Shown in pieces: positions 19,715-28,471 of a DNA stretch of 64,000 bases. Source of the DNA: an uncultured Bacteroidota bacterium (GTDB lineage: Bacteria; Bacteroidota; Bacteroidia; Flavobacteriales; Flavobacteriaceae). Position numbers and translations under genes: made by a program. The DNA lies in NCBI GenBank assembly GCA_902546725.1, contig CACCLB010000001.1:179716-243715 (forward strand), read 5' to 3'. The first letter of the stretch is position 1, and each line of letters starts with the position of its first letter. The notes beneath the pieces are model-generated. The model was not told the DNA's origin and made no database searches. It saw only the letters and a program-made list of their open reading frames with translations.

Positions 19715-20280
19715 ATACTGCTGTTGATCCAGTTGGCTAATATGGTTTTACCGTGGGGTGTCAATACCGATTCGGGATGGTATTGTACCGCACGTACATC
19801 GTAAGTTTTATGTCTTAAGGACATCAACTGTCCTTGGTCGTCCACTGAGGTTGCTTCTAAACTTTCGGGCAAGGGGCTAGCAACCACCCAGGAATGGTAA
19901 CGCCCTACTTCAAAACTTTGAGGGAGTCCTTTAAAAAGAAGGTCCTCTTCAGTAATCCTTACAGGGGTAGCAATACCGTGATAGACTTTGTCAAGGTTGA
20001 TCAGCGAGCCACCAAAAACCTCACCAATAGCTTGCTGCCCAAGGCAGATTCCCAATATTTTTTTGGTGGGTGCATAGCGCTCTATGGCAGCCTTGAGTAG
20101 GCCCGACTCGTCCGGAATTCCAGGACCGGGAGAGAGTAGGATGAAAGGATAGGCTTCCAATTCATCTAATTCAAATTGGTCGTTGCGCTTTACCGTGACC
20201 TCACAATCCAGTTCTTCCAAATAATGAACAAGATTGTAGGTAAACGAATCGTAATTATCGATAACAAATACTTTTTTCAT
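19711..20280 (-). CDS. trpG: Anthranilate synthase component II (glutamine amidotransferase)
   Basis: VIDNYDSFTYNLVHYL, LSPGPGIPDESG, LGICLGQQAIGEVFGG, QYHPESVLT. Confidence 0.96.
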   Translation of the reverse strand: MKKVFVIDNYDSFTYNLVHYLEELDCEVTVKRNDQFELDELEAYPFILLSPGPGIPDESGLLKAAIERYAPTKKILGICLGQQAIGEVFGGSLINLDKVYHGIATPVRITEEDLLFKGLPQSFEVGRYHSWVVASPLPESLEATSVDDQGQLMSLRHKTYDVRAVQYHPESVLTPHGKTILANWINSSI

Positions 20281-20285
20281 TTGTT

Positions 20286-21686
20286 TTATACTTTTTCTGC
20301 AAGGCTTAAAGCCTTGTCTAAGGCACCTAATTTATTATACACTTCTTGAAGCTCATTTTCTGGAACAGAGTCTGCTACAATTCCAGCTCCAGCCTGATAG
20401 TGTAATTGGTTGTGTTGACTTAAAAAAGAACGAATGATGATGGCATGGTTAAAATTTCCGTCAAAATCGAGGTAACCAATGGCTCCCCCATAAAAGTTTC
20501 GTTTGGTTTTTTCATAGCGATCAATGAGTTGGAGTGCTTTGTGCTTGGGAGCACCACTCAGTGTTCCAGCAGGGAAAGTATCAGCGACTACTCTAAATGT
20601 CTTAGCTGCTGCTTTCATCTTACAACTCACCTTAGAAACAAGGTGAATCACATGAGAGTAAAATTGAATCTCCCTGTTTTTTTCGACCACCACCTCTGAA
20701 CCGTTTCGACTTAAATCATTTCGAGCCAAATCAACCAGCATCACATGCTCGCTGTTTTCTTTTGGATCTTTGGAGAGTTCCAAAGCAGCGGCGGCATCTT
20801 CTTCGTCATTTCCCGTTCGTTTAAAAGTCCCTGCTATCGGGTGAATTTCCGCTTTTCCATCTTGAACGACAAGTTGCGCCTCGGGTGAACTGCCAAATAT
20901 TTTAAAATCTCCATAATCAAAATAGAAGAGGTAGGGCGATGGGTTGATGGAGCGAAGGGTGCGATATACATTAAAATCGTCTCCTTGAAAACTTTGGCTG
21001 AACCTACGCGACAAAACCAATTGAAAGACATCACCGCGAAAACAGTGTTGCTTGCCTTGCTCTACATATTCTAAAAATTCAGCATCCGTCAGGTTCGAAC
21101 TTTTCTCCCCCTTTTTTTCAAAGCTAAATTTACTTTGCTGTTTGCCGTTGATCAGTTGTTCCAGTTGCTCTAAATTGTGTTGACCGTCGCTACTGTGAGA
21201 AAACAAATGGGCCTCGTGATTGAACAAGCTAATAGCAATGATGTTCTGATACACTGCATAGTAGATGTCTGGAATGTCTTGCCCTTGCTTCTTCTTATTC
21301 AACTCAATTTGCTCAAAATACGCTACCGCATCGTGGGCGATATACCCAAAAATACCGTTGCTGATGAACTTAAAAGGATAGTTTTTAGTTTTGAGTTGTC
21401 GTGAAAAGCTGTGAATCTTTTCTGGGATATCTGTGTCTGGGTTTAGTTCCAGTTCTTCTGAACTACCGTCTGGATAATGGGTAGTCAGCTTGCCGTTTTT
21501 GAGTGCAATGCTCGCAATTGGATTGCAGCAGATGTAGGAAAAGTCGTTGTTGTTGGCATGGTAATCACTACTTTCCAATAAAAGGCTGTGTGGAAATACA
21601 TCTCTTATTTTTAAATATACGCTTACGGGAGTAAGGGTATCTGCCAGTATTTTTTTATGTTCTGATTGAAGGGTAAAAGACTTCAT
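20286..21686 (-). CDS. trpE: Anthranilate synthase component I
   Basis: DVFQLVLSRRFSQSF, NPSPYLFYFDYGDFKIFGSSPE, PIAGTFKRTG, LVDLARNDL, FPAGTLSGAPKHKA, YGGAIGYLDF. Confidence 0.96.
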   Translation of the reverse strand: MKSFTLQSEHKKILADTLTPVSVYLKIRDVFPHSLLLESSDYHANNNDFSYICCNPIASIALKNGKLTTHYPDGSSEELELNPDTDIPEKIHSFSRQLKTKNYPFKFISNGIFGYIAHDAVAYFEQIELNKKKQGQDIPDIYYAVYQNIIAISLFNHEAHLFSHSSDGQHNLEQLEQLINGKQQSKFSFEKKGEKSSNLTDAEFLEYVEQGKQHCFRGDVFQLVLSRRFSQSFQGDDFNVYRTLRSINPSPYLFYFDYGDFKIFGSSPEAQLVVQDGKAEIHPIAGTFKRTGNDEEDAAAALELSKDPKENSEHVMLVDLARNDLSRNGSEVVVEKNREIQFYSHVIHLVSKVSCKMKAAAKTFRVVADTFPAGTLSGAPKHKALQLIDRYEKTKRNFYGGAIGYLDFDGNFNHAIIIRSFLSQHNQLHYQAGAGIVADSVPENELQEVYNKLGALDKALSLAEKV

Positions 21687-21696
21687 TTTAGGTCAA

Positions 21697-21727
21697 TTAA
21701 AAAAGGCCTGTCGTGATGACAAGCCTT
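21697..21727 (-). terminator. Intrinsic terminator upstream of trpE (candidate trp attenuator)
   Basis: Minus strand AAGGCTTGTC-ATCAC-GACAGGCCTTTTTTAATT: 10-bp stem with one G.T wobble, 5-nt loop, T6 tract, about 10 nt before trpE start. Confidence 0.85.
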
Positions 21728-21756
21728 GAATTTATATGCGGTTTGGTTTCACGATT

Positions 21757-21810
21757 TCACTGCTGAAATGTGTTCCACCATTCGTTTAAAAAAATTATTG
21801 TTCGATTCAT
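21757..21810 (-). CDS. trp operon leader peptide MNRTIIFLNEWWNTFQQ with tandem Trp codons
   Basis: Minus strand ATG AAT CGA ACA ATA ATT TTT TTA AAC GAA TGG TGG AAC ACA TTT CAG CAG TGA; consecutive TGG TGG followed by the terminator hairpin before trpE. Confidence 0.85.
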   Translation of the reverse strand: MNRTIIFLNEWWNTFQQ

Positions 21811-21815
21811 TAAAT

Positions 21816-21848
21816 CAAATATAGTACAAATAGTTTATTAACCCCAAA
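21816..21848 (-). promoter_or_regulatory. Bacteroidetes-type promoter for trp leader (-33 TTTG, -7 TATATTTG)
   Basis: Minus strand TTTG (21848-21845), 21-nt spacer, TATATTTG (21823-21816) matching TAnnTTTG. Confidence 0.55.
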
Positions 21849-21865
21849 TCCCCGAACAATAATTA

Positions 21866-21949
21866 TTAATTTTTAGCGTGTGAACCGTCGCAGTAACCGT
21901 TTGGATTTTGAGTGTTACCACATCCACATTTTGGTCTATTGATCTTCAT
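21866..21949 (-). CDS. 27-aa CDGSH iron-sulfur protein
   Basis: MKINRPKCGCGNTQNPNGYCDGSHAKN*; CxC...CDGSH cluster-binding motif; below the ORF-track length cutoff. Confidence 0.85.
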   Translation of the reverse strand: MKINRPKCGCGNTQNPNGYCDGSHAKN

Positions 21950-21953
21950 CTTA

Positions 21954-22520
21954 TTAAAATTTTAAGTTTACAGCCAATTCGAAATCATCATAAATCATTT
22001 TATCTCCTAAGTTTTCGAAAAAACTTGCAGAGCGAAAACGCACATCGTATTTTGAACGGTCAACAACCAATTTTGTCATGGCTGTGTTTCCTTCAACATG
22101 CATCTCAAAATCAATTGGATGTGTAATCCCTTTAATCGTTAAGGCACCACTCATAAGGTAGTGATTTTGCATTTTCATCTCACTTTTTGTAATGATTAAA
22201 GATGCTTTTGGAAATTTATCGACACTAAAAAAGTCATCAGACTTTAAATGCCCTTCCAGTTTTCCTTTGTACTCACCAGTAAGATCTGTACAACTTATAC
22301 TGGTCATATCAACAGTAAAGCTTCCTCCTGAAATCATATCTCCGTCCATCTCCAGACTTCCGTCGATTAAATTGATGTTTCCTTCGTGCTCACCAGTTAC
22401 TTTTTTAGCCATCCAGTGAATGTTGCTTTCATTAGCTTCAATCTTGATAATGGTAGACTGACTCCATGCAGTTGCAAAACTTATAAGAATTAAGCTTAGG
22501 GTAATCATTTTCTTTTTCAT
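21954..22520 (-). CDS. YceI family protein with signal peptide
   Basis: Signal peptide MKKKMITLSLILISFATAWS; IHWMAKKVTGEHEGNINLIDGSLEMDGDMISGGSFTVDMTSI...FPKASLIIT. Confidence 0.88.
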   Translation of the reverse strand: MKKKMITLSLILISFATAWSQSTIIKIEANESNIHWMAKKVTGEHEGNINLIDGSLEMDGDMISGGSFTVDMTSISCTDLTGEYKGKLEGHLKSDDFFSVDKFPKASLIITKSEMKMQNHYLMSGALTIKGITHPIDFEMHVEGNTAMTKLVVDRSKYDVRFRSASFFENLGDKMIYDDFELAVNLKF

Positions 22521-22534
22521 AGCAATTTTTAATT

Positions 22535-22951
22535 TTAGTTAAATTTTAATTGTTTCAATAGCGAAACAATCTTTTCTTTTTCATCTTCTTTTAAGTGACC
22601 CACCATTTCCTCTTCTGCACGATCAATTACTGGATCGATTTGTTCTAGAAAGGCCAGTCCTTCAGCTGTGATGAACAACTCAATTTTTCTTCTATTTTCT
22701 ATGCAAATAGTGCGTTTAACATATGATTTCTCGATTAATTTATCGATCAGTCGGGTGGTGTTACTCATTTTATTTGTCATATGTTCTTGGACCGTTGACA
22801 AATTTGCCGCAACTCCCTTTTGACCTCTTAAAATCCGAAGTACATTGAACTGCTGAATCGAAACTCCAAAAGGTTTTAAAGCGAGCATTAATTTGTCATT
22901 TATCTCACAATTCGATTTGATCAGCGTAATTATTATTTCTTTTGAACTCAT
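22535..22951 (-). CDS. MarR family transcriptional regulator
   Basis: ISIQQFNVLRILRGQKG-type wHTH, MTNKMSNTTRLIDKLIEKSYVKR. Confidence 0.88.
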   Translation of the reverse strand: MSSKEIIITLIKSNCEINDKLMLALKPFGVSIQQFNVLRILRGQKGVAANLSTVQEHMTNKMSNTTRLIDKLIEKSYVKRTICIENRRKIELFITAEGLAFLEQIDPVIDRAEEEMVGHLKEDEKEKIVSLLKQLKFN

Positions 22952-23063
22952 TGATGTAACTACAACATTTGTAGGTACAAATATAAATAAAATTTTTACA
23001 ATTCAAACTTTTTTTTGATTTGTTTGAAAAGTCTAGCTATTGTACCTTAGCTAAAAAACAAGA

Positions 23064-23372
23064 ATGGATTTATCACAAGAAGCTTGGACTTCCAAACAAG
23101 CATCATCATCAGGTAGTATCATTATTGACGTTAGGACCCCCGAGGAATATGAGGCTGGGCATTTGGTCAATGCACACTTATTAGACATTCGCGATCCCCA
23201 AGGATTTATGGATGGAATGGAAACTTTGGATAAGTCCCAGACCTATTTTGTGTATTGCCGTTCTGGAGCGCGTAGTGCTCAGGCCTGTCAAATTTTTAAT
23301 CAGCAGGGAATAGCAGATTGCTATAATCTTTTAGGTGGAATTTTAGAATGGGAGGGTGAGATAGAAAATTGA
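23064..23372 (+). CDS. Rhodanese-like domain protein
   Basis: IIDVRTPEEYEAGHLVNAHLLDI, YCRSGARSAQA, YNLLGGILEWEG. Confidence 0.92.
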   Translation: MDLSQEAWTSKQASSSGSIIIDVRTPEEYEAGHLVNAHLLDIRDPQGFMDGMETLDKSQTYFVYCRSGARSAQACQIFNQQGIADCYNLLGGILEWEGEIEN

Positions 23373-23408
23373 TAACTTAGAACCTGGCTTCCCCAAAGCT
23401 TACTTTAT

Positions 23409-24685
23409 ATGAACGAATCCTTACTCCATTATTTGTGGAGATTTCAAAAATTCTCCAAATCTGATTTACAAACTTTAGATGGGCAATCTTTGGAAATTTT
23501 ATTTCCAGGACATTTAAATACACTTGCAGGTCCTGATTTTTCACAGGCTAAAATATATTTAGATCAATTGTATTGGGATGGTGCCGTGGAGCTTCATATG
23601 AATGCTTCAGACTGGTTTCGGCATGGGCATCAAAATGACAGTGCTTATGACAATGTAATTCTGCACGTGGTTTGGAATTTTGATTACGATGTATGTTATC
23701 CCAACGGTACACCCATTCCCACACTAGAGTTGAGTAATTATGTAGCTGCCGAAACCTTGGATAAATACAGCAGCTGTTTTTTAAAAAAGCCACAGTTTAT
23801 CTCCTGAGAAAAGGAGTTGGGTACATTTTCCACTGCTAAATGGCTGGCCTTTCAAGAGCGTTTATTTGTAGAGCGTATGGAATTGCGAACCCAAGTGATC
23901 AATGAACAGTTAGAAAAATCTAAGAACGATTGGGAGGCTGTTTTTTTTTTGTATTGCTGTCCAAGGGTTTTGGACTCAACCTTAATGGGGAGGCATTTTA
24001 TGCCATGGCAGCATCCATTCCATTTAAACGCCTACTTCAGTTAAGATCAGATCCCTTAGATTTAGAAGCTTTGTTTATGGGACAAGCAGGGCTTTTAGCT
24101 CACCCATTAAAAGGGAGCTATCACAAAGAGTTGTTCCAACGTTACATTTATATCAAGTCTAAATACAAACTCTCAATAAACCCTGCAATGAGATTGCACT
24201 TTGCCCGATTGCGACCTCCCAACTTTCCGACCATACGTTTGGCTCAATTGGCTCAAGTTTACGCAAAGTCAGCGGCCTTATTTCAAGCTGTAGTCCAGGA
24301 GTCGAGCCTGTCAAACTGTTATAAATTATTTGATGTGGAGGCAAGTGGTTATTGGGAAAGGCACTATAATTTTGAGGTGGAAAGCAGGCCCAATCCCAAA
24401 AGGCTAAGCAGGGGATTTTTTGAGTTGCTTTTGATTAATACCCTGATTCCTGTCCGCTTTGCCTATGCTAAATACTGTGGCAGTCTCAGCGAAGATTCTC
24501 TTTTTGAATGGGCAGCAGCAGTCCCAGCAGAAAACAATCGGATTTTAAGCAAGTTTAGAGCTCTAGAGGTTCCCCAAATCAATGCTGTAGGAACACAATC
24601 TCTCTTACACCTCTATAAGAATTATTGTAAATTCAAAAAATGCCTCTCCTGCCAGGTCGGTCACGAAATGATGAAAACAGTTTAA
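23409..24685 (+). pseudogene. DUF2851 family gene, disrupted (in-frame TGA plus frameshift in T10)
   Basis: N-part MNESLLHYLWRFQKF...GHLNTLAGPDF stops at TGA 23805-23807; same frame continues EKELGTFSTAKWLAFQERLFVERM; at 23941-23950 (T10) the reading shifts to FFVLLSKGFGLNLNGEAFYAMAASIPF... Confidence 0.8.
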
Positions 24686-24723
24686 GTCAATTCTGGCTTT
24701 TGAAGAAAAAAAGTAACTTTACG

Positions 24724-24954
24724 ATGATGAAAACACCCCAAAACATTAGATTGTTTTTTGAACGCAACGGTTTTGCTGTATCGACCAGGCTTGCAGAGGT
24801 TCTTGGGATGAAGGTAAAGAGTGTCCGTTTGTTTTTTATTTATGCTTCTTTTGCAACCTTGGTCGGAGGATTTGTGCTTTATCTCACCCTGGCTTTTTGG
24901 ATGAAGCTTAAAGATATGGTATATACCAAGAGAAGTTCTGTTTTTGATCTATAA
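24724..24954 (+). CDS. PspC-domain-like small membrane protein
   Basis: IRLFFERNGFAVSTRLAEVLGMKVKSVRLFFIYASFATLVGGFVLYLTLAFWMKLKD. Confidence 0.65.
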   Translation: MMKTPQNIRLFFERNGFAVSTRLAEVLGMKVKSVRLFFIYASFATLVGGFVLYLTLAFWMKLKDMVYTKRSSVFDL

Positions 24955-24960
24955 AGCCTC

Positions 24961-25970
24961 ATGCCTTTTTTTAAGTCACCACTCACTCGCGCACTTTCAC
25001 TGCTTCTTTTTGTTCTGCTTTTTGGAGTCTTTGGCTTTTATTGGATAGAGACAAATTATTCTCTTTTTGACGCTTTGTATATGACGGTAATAACGTTGAG
25101 TACAGTGGGTTACGGTGAAGTTGGAAATTTATCTGATCAGGGAAGAACCTTTGCGATACTGTTTATCCTTATAGGATTTTTAATTGTCGCTATTGCCATC
25201 CGTTTTATAGTCGAATACCTGATAAGCGGTTGGAGTATAAATGCACTAAAACAAAAAAAAATACAGAAATGATCAATGCTTTAGAAGGACACACCATAGT
25301 GTGTGGTTACGGACGTAACGGTAGACAAGCGGTTACCCGATTAAAGAGACATCAACAAGCCTATGTTGTGATTGAACAAAACGAACAGTTGATAACCGAC
25401 AATGAAAAGGAAATACTATTTCTAAAGGGCGATGCACTAAAAGACGATATTTTGTTGGCAGCGGGGATTAAACGGGCCAAAAATTTGATCAGCGCCTTAC
25501 CCGAGGATGCGGATAATTTATTTGTGGTTTTGTAAGCAAGGCAACTCAAGCCTGAAATAGATATTGTGAGTCGGGTTTCCGAGGAAAACAATCAATCTAA
25601 ACTGGCTTTGGCTGGAGCCAATCATGTGATCATGCCAGATAAAATTGGGGGAGACTATATGGCGGCTTTGCTTACCGTCCCCGATTTGATTCACTTTTTG
25701 GGTAATTTGGATTGGTGGAAAGACGAAATCAGTCCCAATGTAGAAGAGGTAGATCTCAGCAAAGTACCAGAAAAATATCACAACAAAACTCTAGCAGAGA
25801 TGGACCTGCGAAAAAGAACGGGCTGTAATGTGATTGGCTATAGAGATGAAAATGGAAAACAGTTTATCAATCCAGACACAAGCCTCTCATTATCAACACA
25901 AGGCAAGCTCATTGTTCTTGGAAGCGGTGAGTCTATTAAAAAATTAAACCAAATGTTTCAGTTGGATTAA
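24961..25970 (+). pseudogene. Potassium channel with TrkA-N/RCK domain, disrupted (frameshift in A9, in-frame TAA)
   Basis: Selectivity filter TLSTVGYGE in frame 1; HTIVCGYGRNGRQAV in another frame after A9 (25253-25261); TAA at 25533-25535 followed in frame by ARQLKPEIDIVSRVSEENNQSKL. Confidence 0.82.
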
Positions 25971-26025
25971 TTTGTTTTTGTATTCCTTTTTAAGATATTG
26001 GACGCTTAAACGTGATACTAGCACC

Positions 26026-27639
26026 ATGAATTTATTCCGCACTAAAAAATTTCTTTATTCCCTATTGTTTTTTTGTTTTTCAATCTTCCCTCTTTTTTCT
26101 CAAGAAAAGGGATTGGACGAGCGAATCAATGATGCCTTTACTCCAGTAGCTAACTGGTGGGAGGGACTCATTTTACACAACTTTTTTGGCACTGGCATAC
26201 CGACCATCATTATTTTACTGGTTGGAGGAGCCTTGTTTTTTACCTTTTACTTTGGTTTTGTAAACGTCCGACATTTCAGTACGGCCATTAATACAGTAAG
26301 AGGAAAATACGACAGTATCGATCATCACGAAGCTGGAAATCCTGATCTGGCAGTTGAAGGAGATGTAAAAGGAACCATAGCCGATGAAAGTAAAGAAGGA
26401 GAGGTAAGTCATTTTCAAGCTCTTGCCACGGCTGTTTCTGGAACAGTGGGAAATGGAAACATCGCTGGAGTGGCTTTGGCCATAGCCGTAGGTGGACCTG
26501 GAGCAACCTTTTGGATGATCTTATGTGGTTTACTGGGAATGTCTACAAAATTTGTTGAATGTACCCTTGGAGTCAAATACCGAGATGTAGGAGAAGACGG
26601 AACTGTTTATGGCGGACCGATGTACTATTTGACAAAAGGATTGAAAGATAAGGGTTTTACAACCCTGGGAAAGTTGTTGGCTGGAATCTTTGCATTTTTA
26701 TGTGTAGGGGCTTCTTTTGGAGGTGGAAACGCCGCGCAATCCAATCAAGCGGCCATGCAATTGGTGGATTCTTTTGGAATGACAGGAGGGAATGCACGAA
26801 CCATCATTGGAGTAATTATGATGATACTCGTTGGGATCATTATAATTGGAGGAATCAAACGGATTGCTTCGGTTACTGAAAAGGTAGTTCCCCTTATGGC
26901 TTTAATGTATATCTTGGCGTGTCTGTATATCATTGGTACCAACTTCAGTTTTGTTGATGATGCCTTTGGGATGATTTTTAATCAGGCATTTAATCCACAA
27001 GCTGGATTGGGTGGTTTGCTTGGAGTGTTGATTACTGGATTTCGTCGAGCAGCTTTTTCAAATGAGGCTGGAGCAGGTTCTGCATCCATTGCGCATTCAG
27101 CAGTCAAAACAAATTACGCTGCTTCCGAAGGATTGGTCGCTTTGTTAGAGCCCTTTATCGATACCGTTGTAATTTGCACGATGACCGCCTTGGTGATCAT
27201 TATTTTTAACGGAGACAATACTGTATTTGACTATGGTGGAGTAGGAGGCGTGGTTATGATAGACGGGATACCAGCTGAAGGAGCTGGAATTACCGCAGCT
27301 GCTTTTTCAAAGTATATTGCATTTTCAGGACCTTTTTTAACCATAGCGGTGGTCTTATTCGCTATTTCAACCATGATCTCGTGGTCGTATTACGGCTTGC
27401 AGTCGTGGATGTATATTTTTGGAAAAAGTAAAGTTTCAGAACTTTCTTATAAAGCCTTGTTTTTGATCTTTATCGTTATTGGAGCAGCAGGAGATATGTC
27501 TTCCGTTTGGGCTTTTTCAGATGCGATGATCCTCGCATTGGTATTCCCTAACATGGTAGGATTATTATTGCTCTTTCCAAGAGTACGAGAAGAACTCAAT
27601 TCTTATTTGACTGCTATCAGCGGTATGAAAAAAGAGTAA
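26026..27639 (+). CDS. Alanine/glycine:cation symporter (AGCS) family
   Basis: GTVGNGNIAGVALAIAVGGPGATFWMILCGLLGMSTKFVECTLGVKYR, GGPMYYL, AGAGSASIAHSA; start at ATG 26026. Confidence 0.92.
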   Translation: MNLFRTKKFLYSLLFFCFSIFPLFSQEKGLDERINDAFTPVANWWEGLILHNFFGTGIPTIIILLVGGALFFTFYFGFVNVRHFSTAINTVRGKYDSIDHHEAGNPDLAVEGDVKGTIADESKEGEVSHFQALATAVSGTVGNGNIAGVALAIAVGGPGATFWMILCGLLGMSTKFVECTLGVKYRDVGEDGTVYGGPMYYLTKGLKDKGFTTLGKLLAGIFAFLCVGASFGGGNAAQSNQAAMQLVDSFGMTGGNARTIIGVIMMILVGIIIIGGIKRIASVTEKVVPLMALMYILACLYIIGTNFSFVDDAFGMIFNQAFNPQAGLGGLLGVLITGFRRAAFSNEAGAGSASIAHSAVKTNYAASEGLVALLEPFIDTVVICTMTALVIIIFNGDNTVFDYGGVGGVVMIDGIPAEGAGITAAAFSKYIAFSGPFLTIAVVLFAISTMISWSYYGLQSWMYIFGKSKVSELSYKALFLIFIVIGAAGDMSSVWAFSDAMILALVFPNMVGLLLLFPRVREELNSYLTAISGMKKE

Positions 27640-27640
27640 G

Positions 27641-28462
27641 ATGCGTTCCAAGTTTCCTTTTGTGCTTTCAGAGTCACAAAGAGGAGCATTGTTGATCCTC
27701 TTGATGGGAATCGTTTTTTTGTTTGCCATTCGATTTAGTTTTAAGATCGAAGAGGAGACAGCTCTTGACTAGACTGAAACACAATTGTACCAACGAAAAC
27801 TGGATTCGATCCGTGTAAATCAAGTAGTTTTAGTACAGCCAAAGCCTACTTACAACCCGAATTATCTTTCAGATTACAATGCTTATCGATTGGGAATTCC
27901 TGTCAAAGCTTTCGACCGTCTACAGCATTATAGAGCTGCAGGTAACTATGTAAACTCACTCAGTGAGTTTCAGTTGCAAAGCGGTATTTCGGACAGTTTG
28001 TTGAAACGACTGGCTCCAGCATTGCGTTTATCTAATTTCCGATCTCAAACCAAAAAGAAAGCAACGATTGTAAAACAGGATTTAAATGCTGTTGATGCCA
28101 CTGCTTTGGAAATAGTTTCTGGTATTGGTCCAACCCTCTCCAAGCGAATTGTCAACTACAGAACCTACCTTTCTGGCTTTTCAATTCCAGACCAATGTTA
28201 TGAGGTATATGGATTAGACAGTACAGTAGTCGCTCGTTTATTCGAGCGTTTTGAAATACAATCCTCTCCTAAGATTGAGCGCTTAAATATTGAAACGGCC
28301 AGCCTAAATCAATTGGCTAAATTACCCTATTTAACTAGAGAAGATGCACGTAAAATAATAGCTTATAGAACAAAGAATAAGGGTATTTCACTTTTGCTTT
28401 TGTCTGAAGTTTTTGTAGATTCCCCAAACAAAATAGAGAGAATAAAACTATATTTGTACTAA
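27641..28462 (+). pseudogene. Helix-hairpin-helix (ComEA-like) protein with in-frame TAG
   Basis: MRSKFPFVLSESQRGALLILLMGIVFLFAIRFSFKIEEETALD*TETQLYQRKLDSIRVNQ...; TAG at 27770-27772; downstream LNAVDATALEIVSGIGPTLSKRIVNYR. Confidence 0.7.
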
Positions 28463-28471
28463 AATTGCACT

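Noticed and set aside
23805-23807. In-frame TGA in DUF2851 as a possible selenocysteine or reassigned codon
   Set aside because: Nearby broken genes carry TAA and TAG as well, and the same gene has a frameshift; decay or sequence error is simpler. No SECIS-like hairpin was evident.
23941-25261. T10 and A9 runs as phase-variation switches
   Set aside because: Each gene also has a nonsense codon elsewhere, so a one-base slip would not restore function.
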